Assembly (NCBI GenBank): GCA_021234155.1
Contig: JAJEKV010000848.1
Coordinates: 1 to 64,000 of the forward strand
Direction: 5' to 3'
From: Isoetes taiwanensis
Taxonomy: Eukaryota; Streptophyta; Lycopodiopsida; Isoetales; Isoetaceae
DNA: 64,000 nt
Shown here: one piece after another, positions 25,621 to 40,300 of the stretch
Layout: each line of letters opens with the position of its first letter
Numbering within the stretch: position 1 is the first letter of the stretch
Program-made: the position numbers and the translations under genes
The notes under the pieces: generated by a model
Told to the model about the DNA's origin: nothing
Databases searched by the model: none
What the model saw: the letters and a program-made list of their open reading frames with translations, nothing else

Positions 25621-28600
25621 TTTTTATTTCTCTTTAAAAAGCTCACCCAAATTTTTCTTCACAGCTCGGATTTTAATGATGCAACGCCATCATTGCAAGT
25701 ATAATCCCTTCAAACACACTCCCCAATCAGATTTGCTTTCTCCACCTTGCGATCATGTCCTATCACCTTATTAGTACTCTCTTACATTTTGTTCTCTCAA
25801 ATAACGTGGTTGTTGCAAGATTCGCCAACATTGGCAAAGCATGATACTTTGCAAAGACATTGTGGAGTTATAGGAGAAATGAAACCATATTCAAGTTTGT
25901 TGGTTTGTTTCGTAGTTATTTGCAAATGGGTCCTAATCTAGACGATCCAATGCCACGGCTTAAAATATGGTTTAGCATTATGTTGTAGATTCACCCGTGA
26001 CAAAAAGGGGTCAATGGTCGAGTTTCTCATAGTTACGCACCAACTAAGCATGGCCTTTTTTTAGTTCAAACTTTTTGATGCTAAGAGTCTCAGTGCCAAC
26101 ATCCTTCTCCCATCTCGACCATTTCTCTTTGGTTCTCGGATATTCCATTTATGAATGGTGGCTCATGTTTTTCAACAGATTTGTCTAAACAAAGGTTTTA
26201 TTTTTGTGAAGAGCACCGAACCGTGAGTTTTTTTTTTTTCCATTTAGTATGTACTGCATGTATGGTAACCGGTTGTGACACGATGTGCCATTTCGAGGTA
26301 CTTGGTACTGTGGTGATTGTGATGACAAGACGGGCGTGCTTGAACAACCAGGGTATTTGATCCGGACCGCTTTGTTACTTTTTTGTCCTCAAATAGATTA
26401 ATGTAAAACCTGGGTTCATGACCATGATTTCAAGAGGCAAGGCAAGGCATGGAAGGAAGCTGGTCCACCGCCAAAGGTAAACCATCCCTGCGTAAATCAT
26501 CCCTAACCGCAGCCCAAATGAGATTATTTTACCCGTGATTGGGCAAGCTTGTTTTTCAATCGATTAAATAATTTTGTCTATGATAATCTATTTCATAGGG
26601 TATTTGCATCCGAAATTCCATTTGTCAAGGAGAGCAAACAAGGAGAGTGAGTTTATCGCGATAATAAAAAAATTGATCTCCGCCCAAGCACATGGGCATG
26701 TGTTCCCCCATATTTCAATCATGGGAGATCGGCACTTACCCAGAAGGTGTGTAGATTCGCGAAAATTAAAGCCGGTATTTGGTTGATTAGTAGGCGAGAT
26801 ATCCATCCCACAATAAGAAGCGTGGTTAGCAAGTTGAGCGTGAGCGGAAAGGATAGAACGGGGGGAACGCGGCAGGAACGTGGAGGGGATATAACGCGGT
26901 GTATAAAATTTGCTTTGGTAAATGCCTGGACGGTGTAACATTTAGCAATTTTGGTTATATGATTCATCTTAGAAGTGTCAAGATCTAATGAGTAGCACAT
27001 TTCTTTTGACGAATTTGCAAGAGATCTTCCTTCCAAAGAATTTTGGACATGAATGATCCGGATAGATGTAGCAAAAACCATTTATCTTTTGTTTTTTACA
27101 AAGGATAAGTGATATAGAGAGGATGATCATCTACAATCCATAAGTTCACATCATATGCATATGTTTTCGGGCTAACAATTTCCAAATTTGACATCAAACA
27201 TCCTTTCTTCTAAGTACACACACCACCAAAGCTCTATGGGTAAGTCCCCAAACTTTAGTTTCTTTTGTTTGTTTCAACCATCCTAACATGATTTCATATA
27301 TCCGATATACATATACGCGCTAAAAGGGTTAATTTATGTATGCATCTAGACCTATCAGAGTAAGGCAGTCATATATATTCCAGCCAGAGGGATTGAGATG
27401 GATTCAACTAAAAAAATTCCACAAATGATGCTAACAAAGGATTATAGATAAATGTAATCTCTTTTGAATTCTAGATTTATTAACTTTGCTCTTCATTCCT
27501 TTCACAAGCTTACAAAGATGTAGAGAGGCTCAACTAAAACCCTTTCTACATGTGTGGATGTTTATATGGGTTCTCGTGATGATGAAGACTTTGCGTAAAG
27601 AGATGTGCTGTGTGAGGAATCTCTTTGATGATGTTTGGAAATTCTATTACGTAATTGAATTAAGTTTGTTAAGGACACTAATGTCTTTCAAAAAAAGGCA
27701 GATATTTTATCCCTTAAACCTTACATAATTTTGTTTCTCATTTGTTTCGTGTCACAATTTCAGACATTCAAGGCTTTGCTCGATCACAAACCGATGCACA
27801 ACAGGTATTATCTCTTAATGTCCGGATGTTCGAGCTGGTGTTGGTTACATTATTTTATTCCAAGAGTTTCAAATAGTAATTTATCGCGACCTGCTTTTTC
27901 CATTATTATCTACTTTGCTTATTTATCATTTCCGTGAAAAACTTTGTCCTCGAGAAAAGGATATGTCTAGAAATGGCTTATTCTTCCGGGACACCAACAA
28001 TTGTCGCGACACCTAACTAACTTCACTAATTGTTCTGTTCCAACTACTTGGTTCTCCCAGATAGAACTTGAATGCCCATGTCGCATAGGTTGCGTGTAGA
28101 GTTATGAGCTTAATCTTCCCCGTTTCATATTCTCGCCATATGTCAACACACCTAATAAACAGAGCACCTTTGTTTGGTTTGGAGCCCCATTAAAGAAAGG
28201 TAAGTTAAAAGGTTTAGTAGGTTTATTTATGTGAATCTATTGGATTCTCATTTTGGGAGGCATCTCACCCTAGGGCATTGATGGTGTGCCACGTGGTCAT
28301 GCTATGCTCTATGACTTCTATATTTGCAACCATATTTTTTTTCGCAATATTGTATACCAATTGTAGCGACTCAACAAAAGTATTAGTCCAACATGCAAAA
28401 GACATGTAGAATTTGGTATTTTCCTACATTATTGTCTGATTTGAGTCCAATGTGTAGTGCATGTAGAAGATATCCGAACCTTGCATTTATTATGCAAGTT
28501 ATCTTCCTTGACTTTAGATCTTTGGTGGATTGTGTTAACTTATTCAACAACTTGCAAAAAGCTCAGATTGTCTATAGCATTTGAAATTTATTTGTTATTG

Positions 28601-31600
28601 GAGTGTAGAGGTTCTTGAGAATGAATATGCATTGTGGTATCTATTTAGTTCATTTTTTCTATTGCTATCATGAATTGCAGACTCCACCCACGCCCCTAAT
28701 ATGACATCTACTTTGTGCTCAAAAAGTATGGCCTCTTATAATGAGGTCCAAAAATTAACCATATTTTTTTAAAGAAGTCGTTGTACAAAGTGCTTCTATC
28801 GGGTATAGGTTTAAATAGTGTAATTAACGGTCTCTCGGCTTCAAAACTATGAATTATGTGAAAAATATGTGCCATAGTATAATATTTTTTTATAAAGGCT
28901 TATTTTTGTTGCATACAAAGTGTATTTAACTCTCCAAAATTCGGTGAGATATAAGGGTGTGGAAGGATGTTGTGAGTGAGGTTGGTTGTGAATGAATCAA
29001 AGACATTTTTTACATGACTTCATTACGGCATATTCCTGAAGGAGGGCATGAAACCAGCATCTTGGGAGAGACAAATGTCTTTAGCCGAGATGCCCATAAT
29101 ATAGCTCTTCTACTCATCAAATTTGAGCTAATGTTGATGGAATCAACTGAGTAGTCTATGTCATGCATTTCTAAAAGCAGATATTGGAGATTAGAAAACA
29201 TCGGTGACACTAATAGTTAAGATTTTCAAGGCCTACCTTTACTTAGAGATGAAGTGATGTTAAATCAATTGCAAACTCAAATGCACAATCATTGTAAGAT
29301 GCCCCTCATGGAGGTTAATGATGAAGTGAGGCAAGTCTTGTAGGTTCTAAATTTTTGGATGATATGTTTTCTTGCTTTTACCATAGATGAACACATTTGA
29401 GATTGGGATGCCAATTCTTGCGCTGTTACATTCTGGGACTTTTGCATCTCAAATTAAACTACAAATTTAAGAAGTGCATTGATGTTAGTTTTCTTTGTCA
29501 TGTTATTGGTCATAGCATTTTGCTTGCAGATACTATAATGCGGTGCATGCAATGATAACAATTAGAATCTTAACCAAGATTTTGAATTGGAGATGTATAG
29601 GTTGCCAAAGTAGATCCATATGTTCATCTTTAATGTATAGATGGGTCTAAATTTTCTCTTCTCCCGTATCATTCCTAAACCCCTCATGTATAAAAAATAG
29701 AAGCAATTTCTTTTGAGAAATTTATGAGGATCATAATGTTCGTTAGGAGAGTTCGACTAAAATGTTTGCGATCATATTTTTGCACCAAAATTGTAGTGAA
29801 TATCGCTTTATAATAAGTCTTCAGGTTATACATTTTTTTTTCAGCGTAATTTAAGCCGGGGTACAAGGGTGGCGTGGATGGAAATAGACAAGATAGAATA
29901 AGCCAGTTGTATGCTATTAATTTTAACCCTTTTGATCCGATGGTCGCCTTCTTTCTCTCGCCACATGTGGTTTTATGTACCACACACGACAATCACTATG
30001 AAGAAACTTGGAGGCACAATATAATGATTTTGTAGTTATTGAAGCATTCTCTTTGGCAAAAAGGAAGTGACTTTGTAAGTCGTGGTTCGTCAAACTGAAA
30101 TAAGAAGCGTAGATACCATCTCTTTAGTTGCATGGGAGGTAGGGAAACAATTAAACCGGCAGATTTGAATTTTAACATTTCTCATTCAACAAATGTGGAC
30201 CTGACAAGCTAGACTCCAAACCATTGCAAATGAGCAACTTTCTGCTTCCTACTTACAACATGCCATATTAGGATTTTATATTTGTTATTTCAATGCAAAT
30301 TTGTGAAGGTTCCTAACGGAATGCCCGATCATAAAACCATATTAGTCAAAAATACCATATTAACAAACGATTATACTAGAACATATGTATGGTTCAACAT
30401 CCGACATCAAGTTCATAATTTTGATAAGGATTTTTATCGCCATCAATGGATCTTAAAGAGTTTTTCTATATTATATTAACCTCCTCCCCCAAGAGAAAAA
30501 AAAAAAAACTTTTAAAATCCACATTTCAAGCCAACAAACCCCTCCTTTCAAATTATTATTAAAATCCCCAAGAACGGACACCGCTTGTTCCATATAAAGT
30601 GTTCATTCATGAATAACATTAATTTTTTCAAAATAGGAATGCCACATATCCCTTGCAAACTATAAACTACTAAAAGTGACGTTATAAGTTCTCCATTATG
30701 TTTAGTTATGGAGTCTCATGAGGTGCTATCGTCCTTAATCATATGGGAGTCGCCATATGTTTTTGTTGTATATGGTTAATCTTATGGATAATCGACATGT
30801 GATATCATTTGTCAATTATTTTTTTTCTTTAGGCTGCATGTTTTGTAATATCTACTATCATACCAGCCCCCAAGTCCATTCCATATAACATGACAAGTTG
30901 TTGCTACAATCAGACAACAACATCAAGAGGCCAAAAGCATCTAGAGCATGAAGTAAAGTTAAAAAAAAAATTTATTATAGTTTGAAAGTCAAGAAGTTGG
31001 CATATATTAAGGGACTACCATCTGCCAATCTTATAGCACACTAATCTTATAAATTGCTACAAGAGGTTTATAATATCGTGCACTTTAGTTAGGTCTAAAC
31101 TTCCAATGTGTATATTGTTCATGACAATAGTGCCTACATGAAAACACATATGCAAGGAACAAAGTGTTGGTCTCATGCCCTATAATCACAACGTCTCACA
31201 ATGGGGTCCAACATAGATAACTAAGTTTAAGTCCCATAATATCAAATACACTTTAAATTCTATAAGTGGGAAAAGACTATGCTTTTATTTTTTAGGCATT
31301 GAAGTCATCAATACGGCTGGTCTACTCTTCCAAGTTGAGCACAAAACATAGGTCATATTCAAGAAATCATATCCTCTCAAATTTGAATTTAATTCATCGC
31401 ATCTACTTGCATGTCACATTACAAAAGGGTTTCTATGGCAGATTGAGATTCAATGTCAAATACCACAACCTCCAAGCCACATTGTCTATTCCAACCAACA
31501 ATGAAATTACCATCTATTCAAATTGTTAGTACGCCCGGCTAACGCGTGGCACCATAACTAGTGTATTATTAACCACCGATATATTTGTCTATATAGTCTC

Positions 31601-33479
31601 GTGATATACGATGTATACTGCATGTATGATATTTTAATGTTATTATTCCTTGCATCCCGTGAGTAATATAAATTCCACAACATACCCAAAAATCCTAGGT
31701 CCGCTAGCCTCTCCTCCAAAAAATTCAACCCATGTCCTCATGGGCAATATCTCCCGAAACTGCCAAGAACCCAATTGGCATCTTCTCATGTGGCATCTTC
31801 CCTCGTGACAACCAAAGCCCATTGAACCAAAAATCTACTTATTGTTCGCCTCCTCCTTTAAGTTATGTGTCTCCTCTTGCAAAATACGCCCTGGTGGGGT
31901 ACAAAAAAGTTCTTCCTAGTTTTACTAAATCATCGCCCCTAACATATGGGAAGGATAAAAACATACTTCCTCAAGTTACTCACATGGAAGATGTTATGTG
32001 ACTTCGAAAAGTACCTAATCAGAAGCCACCTTCCATGCTCCAAATCTCATATGAACCCCAGATACCTAGCCCATTTACCCATGCTTTTAAATGCCATTGA
32101 ACTCGCTTGGGGTTAATTTCAAGAACACATAATCCCTCTTTTTGAATTCAAGTGGCCTACGCCTCTTTGTCCATATTGTTTTTGTCTATTTTGTCCTTAA
32201 AGCACACTAATAGAGATCATGGCTTTCAAAAAATCATACTTTTCTCTTAGTTGCATCCATCTCCTTTGCCTATTGTTCAGATATGGCCTATTGTTCAGAT
32301 ATGGCCGTCAGTCTTCAAAAAGAAATGATGATCTAATAAATAATGCCTCCATACCTCAAGGCACCTGATACATTTCCAAATCAACCACGAAAGTAATTTT
32401 ATTTAGCATGGGACAACTTACGATATGTAAGCACAACGGCCATCGCAACAATGCCCCCTATAGCTTTCTCAAGCATCGCTGACTACATGAAGGCATCCGC
32501 TTTCAGATGAAAACCGCAAATCTATTTAAGGCAATGTATATGGTCGGTAAAGCCAGAAAAACTAAAGGCCAATGGGAGATAATGCCTTTAGCTAATGACA
32601 TAGATCCGGGAGGTATGGCCCCTCGCGGTGACCCACCGCGAAGGGAGGATGGATTGATCAAAATAAATGGTCGCCCATCGAATCGGGCGGAGCATGAGAT
32701 TCTTCGATACAAGGCCTTCGAAATGATTTTTGGTTGCTTACCGCTTTGCTAATGTGGATGTGGAGGGACTAGGGTTCGCGGATTGGTCCGCCGATCAACG
32801 CCGCCATAGCCAAGACGCTAGCAACGCTTAGGGTTGCGATTTGGGGTCACACCTTCCAAACAACTAATTTTCTAATTTTTTGCATCAGCCCATTTTCATA
32901 GATCGATGAATTGCTAGAATAAGTCCATGTGAAATTTTAGGACACGTGGATAGTCTAGGTTTTGAGATAAGGCTGCTTCTATGGTAGTATAATTTATTCA
33001 TGGGTATTACTAGTGATAATTCCAAATTGTCTAAAAAAATTTTGTTTAGTATACAAAGTGTTAAAAAGATCTAAATTTGTAGATGATGAAGCATCTTGGG
33101 TTGTTCAATGATGCTAAATTCGCAGTTCATAACTCTAGTTATGACGTTTGATATGTTAATAATCATGTATAAATTGTATAACATGAACTATAAGGAACTT
33201 CTGCAATTGGTTGGACTTAATGATATTTAGAACCACAGTCCCATGCATGGTATAGTCGATCAACCGAATATTAGATTATTGGTGACGTCTGAACTTTAAC
33301 AATTGGTATTCCAATGTCACGGGTTCAACTGTCATGCTGTCATGCGGGTTGTGTTTGCGGGGCCTTGCCCCTCGATGTAGAGTTAAGAGTAACATATCTT
33401 AACCATTTCTCCTTGTTAAAATTCTTTTGTTTATAAACGTATTGTTTACATATGATCACTTCTTTGGTTTTACTTGGTT
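25621..33479. other. No gene recognised
   Basis: Nearly 8 kb of AT-rich DNA with frames of at most 120 codons and no recognised domain. A perfect 19-bp tandem pair ('tattgttcagatatggcc') lies at 32272-32309. A-rich tracts at 30497-30510 and 30959-30970 may be old retroposon tails. The frame at 28393-28584 (+) ends with a weakly PPR-like string, too short to call. Confidence 0.4.
32272..32309 (+). repeat. 19-bp tandem duplication
   Basis: The unit 'tattgttcagatatggcc' occurs twice back to back. Likely replication slippage. Confidence 0.85.
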
Positions 33480-33499
33480 TGATAGTTTTTTCTAACAGC

Positions 33500-36400
33500 T
33501 TGTCTTCTTCTTCCTTTTACTTTCCTCTCAAACTCAAGACGCAATTGTTCCATGTATGTGATTCACAGCTTCAGTAACTTTTGAGTAACTTCATCTGAAT
33601 GGCCTGCTGTATCCAGAGAATAGAGAGCATCACAACATAATTGAAGTTCTAAAAAAGTTAGCATGCTTTAGTACCTCGATATTCTTCTTCAATTTTGGCT
33701 TTGCGTTCAGCCTCTTCCAGGACCAAACGTCTGCCTTTTTGGCTGCTTCTTCCTGGCATGGAATACCATGTTTAGAGTTTCAAATTAGAATCGAGAGGTA
33801 TTAGCTAATTCAAAGGCCAATATGTTCATTCAATTCAGATCATACCCAAGGGCTTTTCGAATTTTCTCTTGCTCAAATATCATAATCGGCTTGAGTGATG
33901 GCATCAGACAATGGTGGCACACTTGGTGCCAACTCTACCAGATTATAAAATCCAGCTTCTAAGTCAAGATAGAAAGTTGGGTTGAAAGCATATTGGTATA
34001 GCTTTGAATGCCTATAATACCTGAATCAGGTGGACACAATACACAAAACATACAGTAAATCTACTATAACAAGGTTGGATATTTATAAGACAAAAGGTTA
34101 TATGCGTTTAGTATATATCTTATTATTTTTGAAGGTCACCAAAATGTGAAAAAACAAAATCGAAAATGGTGGACGTTGAACACTATGGCGCATCAGAAGT
34201 TCTTTTTGTTTTTTCCCAACTCTCTCCACTGTGTAATGATTTTCTAGTATGCCAAAAAATAAGTGATTACTATATGCCATAAACCAATGACATGTTATAA
34301 GCTTTCATAACGAAGGACAGATATATACCAATAGCTTGTTCATGCACAACCTTCATAATTGAGATGAAAGTAGATGTCTTCTCCAAAGAAAACCCCTGTT
34401 TGGGTGAACCTTAACATTGCAAATGGTTATGCATTTTTATTTTTTTTCAAGCCTCTTGATCAATATCCAATTCAGATATTACATGTGGTATTATCTTTGA
34501 TCTTAAGATATGGGATACAAGAAAGACGCAGTAATGCAGATCCAAAAGAATGCGAGAAGGGTCATCAGTATCATTAAGCTTCATAACGCAAGTTTGAAAA
34601 GCCAGGATAAATAAATTTACCAGGTGGGGAAGAAGATAATGACATTTTCAAAAAATATTAAAAAGCAAATATATGGTTACCTACGGTATCAGAAGGGAGT
34701 TTGAAGTTTTCAAAATGTGCATTAAGTCCTGTTCAGTCAGATCAGTCCATGCCAATGCTTTTGCCTGCAGCGCAGAGATGGACTGAATCACGTGACAAAA
34801 TATGTTGCATAAACTCAAAAAAGCGTCACATAACATACCATGTTTTGCTATTAGTATTTTGGACAATTTTAATGGCAAAATTCTTTATCCCTTAACCACT
34901 CGTCAGGATCTTCACACTTTTTAACTTCAAAATGCTTGAGTAACTGGGTACTAAGACTTTCTTAATAACTGTAAAAGTAATCTGATGGAGAACAGTACAC
35001 ATCCCTGATTAAATCAAAAGCCGGATGAGAAGAATGAATAAAATGATTTTTCACTTTTTGCAAGTGTGATCGAACACTTCAGCCCATCTTAAAAGTGTAA
35101 AAATCAAATGGCAACATCCCACGTAACACATCCATTGACCAACAGGTATCCAGTGCAAGAGTTTGCAATATTAAGTAGATGCAGATTGGTTATTTTCTGT
35201 AGAATGTGACCTAACTGATGCATATACATACTCCTTGCTACGGAGCAAATTTCAGGTACATCATCTTCGTCTATACATAATGATGAACTTCATGTGTTGT
35301 CGATGAATTAACTAATATGGCTTGCTATAGACGTGTATCACCATTGTTGTTTTAAAAGTTCCTATCAAATCCGTCCATCAAAACAGTGTACCTGGTTAAT
35401 GGACAAGAATGAGCACAAAGCACAGAATTATATGGTGAACAAAAAGTCGAGACAGATTTAAAAGTTTTTCTTTTTCCTTTTTTTTTTTCTTTTTTTTCCT
35501 GTTTTTCTAGACAACCCATAACGTTTTACATTTGTATGTTTGTTTTGCTATCTTTTTGTTGGAAAATAATGTTTTAATAAGAAATAAGGGCTTTTTGTAC
35601 CTGCCAGACCATTGTGCATGGTCATAATATCTAAAGTGACTAAAAATAAAGAGGCAGTAATAACCCTAAACACTATTTCTCAAGCACAACATGAAGTTAT
35701 TTCAGATGTAAGCACAGCAGAGGAATAAGTCATTGTTCCATTTTCAAAAAAATATATTTCCTACCATAATAACTAGGAAAAAGCAGATTGATTACTTTGT
35801 ATAGAAAGTTATACATTAAGGAACTGTCTTCCAGCAATCAAGTTCCCCAAGGCAATGGCAGCTTCATGATGTCATTCATGCCTGCTCCACTGTACTCATG
35901 CTAACACATAGTTTGAGCATACTAAGAAATATAAGCTCATTTCAAAGTATTTTAACAGACAAAGTCCTTACACTGAGCATATCCCATAATTTTTGCAGCC
36001 AATCGTAAACATCAACTACGGATATCCCCACAACTAAGTCAATGAATAATCCTTTTTATGTTCTAGGGCTCGGGGCCTAATGAATGCTTTTAGGGCACCT
36101 CATCTGGGTTTGCACACCAAGGTACAGCACCTTTTCCTTATTCGGAGGATCCTCCAATCATTGAGTTTCATGATCCTGTATTTGGTTTATGCCTGCTTTA
36201 TCTGAGATGCAAAATATTGAAGCATAAAAAACCAGGGCATGCTATGGAAGGATTGCATTATATGAAACCAAATCTTGGATCACTTCTTCCTGCACTTTGC
36301 TAGGACATTACAGCCAAATAGCCCATGTTTTGCATGAACCAACACTAGAACCTGCTTGTTGTGCTGGTGTAGGAATAGGAAACACCAGTGTTACCCTTAA

Positions 36401-36950
36401 GAATGCCACTACTCTTCAGAACGTAATGAATCAGTAGAAGGGCTCAATTGATGCCCATCTAATATTTGAACCTAGTCATATGTTCTATAATTCTACTTTA
36501 GCCAATTCACAAACACAAATTAACGCAAATCAATGCATCAGACATTACAGAGAATTTAAAGGGAAATTTGATTCTTGAATCTATCCACAAAACAGAGCAG
36601 ACGCACAAATCTAGGGAAGCATGAGGTCTGCAAATCAACGAGGAAGTAAATTCCATTGCTCATTGCCAAAATGAGGGACACTACTTCTCATGCTGGATCA
36701 TATTTTGATCCAGAGATATTATAGCAGAGAGCCATGCATTTGAGAAAGACAACCCATTGCTTGATACCAAAACTGTGATGTGCAAACAGAAAACATTCCA
36801 GGAGCGGAAACTATTCAGAGAAAACGAAGAAAAGATTCAATCAGCGCAAAGATCTTACCTGGAGCAGATGACGAGCCAATGGTTCAGGAACGGCATGAAT
36901 CGCCACTCTTCTGTAGATGCTTCCGAACTTCCGTTATGGGTAGATAACGC
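33500..36950 (-). pseudogene. Unrecognised multi-exon gene, exon-like blocks, probably broken
   Basis: Several minus-strand blocks look like exons with plausible splice sites. One block ends at 36859 before gtaagatc and reads 'VPEPLARHLLQ'. Another ends at 35601 before gtacaaa. Others lie about 35105-35160 ('CWSMDVLRGMLPFDFYTF'), about 34885-34945 ('LLKHFEVKKCEDPDEWLR'), 34684-34764 after ctgcag ('AKALAWTDLTEQDLMHIL'), ending at 34329 before gtatat ('FISIMKVVHEQAI'), 33850-34020 after attcag ('YYRHSKLYQYAFNPTF') and about 33675-33765 (charged, 'LEEAERKAKIEEEY'). Their good codon texture suggests one real protein with a charged coiled-coil C-terminus. I do not recognise the family. Exon phases do not all match, and a TGA breaks the 33.9-kb block, so I favour a pseudogene or a badly diverged copy. 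The 5' end abuts the GC-rich block at 36.93 kb. Confidence 0.4.
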
Positions 36951-37317
36951 CAATATGCCATGGCCAAAATGGCGAGGGCGTGCGCCCGAGCCATTTTGGC
37001 CATGGCCATATTGCCCGAGAATTTTATTCCCATTAACGCCCGAGGGCGTGGCGTTATCTCTTTAACACCCCGCCCCAGGGTGTTAGGTTTTCGCGGATAA
37101 TGCTCTAGGGCGCGAGCCTGCGGATAACGCCTTAGGGTTAATAATACACGCTTTTAGCCATAAAACCGGGAGTGGTGTTGGTGAGATAACGCCGGCCTGG
37201 GCTTTGAGGGGCATCAAATGGCGATAAAGCCAGCCGCCCGCAGCCATTTTGATGCCCCGAAAAATTTTTTAATGATAACGCTCGAAAAGCGGTGGCTGCT
37301 ATCGCCTTTAACACATT
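36930..37317 (+). repeat. GC-rich hairpin block family G, copy 1 (double unit)
   Basis: A sharp rise in GC content with repeated 'gataacgcc', 'ggtgttag' and 'taatgctctagg' text. It includes a core 'gccattttggccatggcc' at about 36984-37002, followed by 'atattgcccgagaatttta', also present at about 41172 and 44480. A second, shorter unit follows from about 37175 and runs into the left recombinase element at 'tttaacacattgg'. The blocks are built of short inverted repeats and encode nothing credible. They look like a MITE-type or satellite-like element associated with the recombinase element. Confidence 0.65.
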
Positions 37318-40300
37318 GGCCTGAGGGTTGCAACGTGAGGGTTTTCAACAGGGGGTTTTCAGGCCAACAGGTTTATTGCAGGGCCGAATGAGCCGCCATT
37401 TTCCCGGTACGTAATTTTAAGGGTTGTATGGCTTAAGCTGCTGATGTTTTTCCTGCCTCAAGAGCGTGGTATTTGTGGATTTGATTCAAGAAAAGAGTAA
37501 AGGGAAGAACAAACTTGAAAGCGAAAAAGAAGGGCAAGACTCGCCGTAAGAGGATTAATGCCGGAGTTACAGACCTTATTACTATCCCTGCAAAGAAGAC
37601 TCGACCAGTTGATGATGCAGCTTGAGAGTGATTCCAAACAATCAATCTCCGCTGGATGCGCTTGTTGCCGCTGATGTATTGCCGCTGATCTCATTGACTC
37701 GATCAATCTGAGCCTGATATTGAAGGATTTGATGCCACAAATACTAAGAAATCAGGTTTTTTGATGCCGATGTTTTCAAAAATGGCTCTAACTTTAAAGA
37801 AAAAGGCCAAGACAGAGAAAAATTTGGATTTTATGCTTCAAGGTATTATGAATGGAGGAGAGAATATGCCGAAAACCTGCTTTGGTGTGTCCTCATCATT
37901 TGACAAAAGAATTCAAGACTTCAATACATTGGAAATTCGTGAATTTGGTCAGCACCTCGTATATTTTCTCCAACAGGTTGTACAAAGGAATGGGAAGGCA
38001 TATAAAGCTACAACCATAAAGGATTTCTTGACTACATTTGAAGGTAAGATCTTTGATATTTTAAGTTTAGCACAACAAAGATTATAATAGTTTTTCTTTA
38101 GTTAGATTTATGTTTCTAAATAGTTAGCATTTTAATAGTTTGATTAGTTAGCATTTTAATAGTTAGATTAATAGCATTTTAATAGTTAGATTAGTTAGCA
38201 TTTTAATAGTTTGATTTATATTCAAAGTTGTTTGAAATGAACTAAATGAACGATTCGCCTAAAGCCAGGATGAGCCGGGATATTAACGCGGTTTGAGCAT
38301 CTGATTTTTGCCGCCGCAGCGCCAGCCTAATAGAGTGATTGCGGACATTATGGGTCACCAACCAAGAAATCCAGATTCATTCAATATAATGTTTACAAGG
38401 TAATTTCAAGTTATGCTGTAATATATGGTGGTTTATTTTGTGCTTGTAAGTTTTGCTTATATTTAGATGTAACCTGATGTTGGTTAGAGTGTGATTATAA
38501 AGGTCCCGGACGGACGTTCTCCACATCAACTCCAAATGGCTTCTTTATCGTGTTATTTTTATCGCGATAACAAATTTTTGATTCGTATGCAAGGGAGTTT
38601 TGAATGTAGTGTACAACGATTTTCAAATGATTGAAGATCGTTATGGTCGCTTTGTGAGGTGAATTCTTTTTTTTTTCTATTTTGCTACCATTGTTTTTAA
38701 TATTACTAGTGTTGGTTTTTTAATGTCGCCAATGTTGTTTATAGGTTTATGCAAGGACCTTGTAAAAACCCACCCAGACTTGAATAATTGCAAGGATTCT
38801 GACCGCTGAAGCTTTGTTGAGGTCTATAGAACGCTAATGAAGATCTATAATGATACTTTCGGAAAATATATCTCGACTTCCAACTCCAAGACAAGATAAT
38901 GAAGATGTAAACCGATCGCCATTTTCCCAAGGCCAGTAAAACTTTCATTGTCGGAGGATCAACTTGGGTATGCTAAAAACTAATTTAGGTATAAACAAAA
39001 ATTGTAAACTTGGGGAAGATCATGAGCAATATAACTGGTATTCTTCTATTCTTTATTTTATTGTCAAATTTCTGAATTTTCAATAATAATTCTCCTTGTT
39101 TTGCTGATAGGACTAAAAATCAGCAACAAGACTTTGCGTCACTACGCAGTCACAAGAGCTCGGCAACAAGGGATTCCTGATGACAATCTTAAGGACTTAA
39201 CAGGGCATAAACGCTGGAGACACTTCTAATTATGATCATTCGTATTTTATGTTATTTTATTGTGATGAGATTTTTTTTATCGATTATTGTGTTTTAATTA
39301 AAGGAAAGTAAGTTATGATGGCAACAGCATTATGCCGTGGAAAACCTTATGTCACGACTTTCAACTTTACAAGAAAAATGTGAGCGTTTATAGTCATTTT
39401 TTATTTTTGTTTATTTCTTATCATTCTTCTGTGTCATTATAGTGAATGCACCAGAGGTGAATGTCGAAAAGCCTATTGCTGTTCCAGAATTAATTCTTGG
39501 TTTGGGCTTAATGGCGGCAAAGGTTTCTTCCAGCGCCAAAGTTGAGGAACCTCGACAACAAATGGAACATATGCAACAAATTTCGCCATTCCCCGCTTTC
39601 AATGCAAACAGAGGCATCAAATCAGAATGGTAATGGTATGACATATGGTGTTTCAATACTTAAATTTCATGTGTATTTGCTTTTAGATTGTCAGCTGAAA
39701 GTTCAACCTAATGTTCGAGCACCATTGGCCAATTTGACGAATGCCGGAGTTCCTGGAAATAATATCGGATACCCTGGAAATGGGAATAATACTGGATACC
39801 CTCCCCGTGGTTTTAGTTTCAATTTTTCGTTCTATTGGTATGTTTTTTATTTTGTTTGGATGTTCTATTGTTGTATTCAATTTCTGAATTTACAGGTTGT
39901 ATTGGCAGAATCATGAAGTGCATGGCAGTTATAGATCAACAGTTATAGTTTGTACATGGCAGCAATCATGAAGTACCAGTTATAGAACAACACTTATAGT
40001 TTGTATAGCGTAATTTAAATGGAAATTACAAACAAATGCGAGTAATTATTCTGCCAGGAGAGGAACGATTCACGCAGACTAATTAGAAGAATTGGAAATT
40101 ACAGCAGCTAATTTTGTACAGCAGAATTAGAAGTTTGTCATAATAACCACTGTAATAATCTGTAAGAATCATGTGATAGTTGTACTGATATTTTGATATA
40201 AGATAGATGGATTGTGGTAGTTGTACTGTAATTAGTAACCTGTGATTGTGATATTTTGAGATAAGTTAGATGGAATTGATTGTAATATTCTAGGATGTTA

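Noticed and set aside
28393-28584. Second PPR fragment
   Set aside because: Only a short string near the end resembles a PPR helix; neighbouring motifs are absent.
33250-33360. tRNA-like segment with 'gggttcaactg'
   Set aside because: Only half of a B box is present, with no A box at the right distance.
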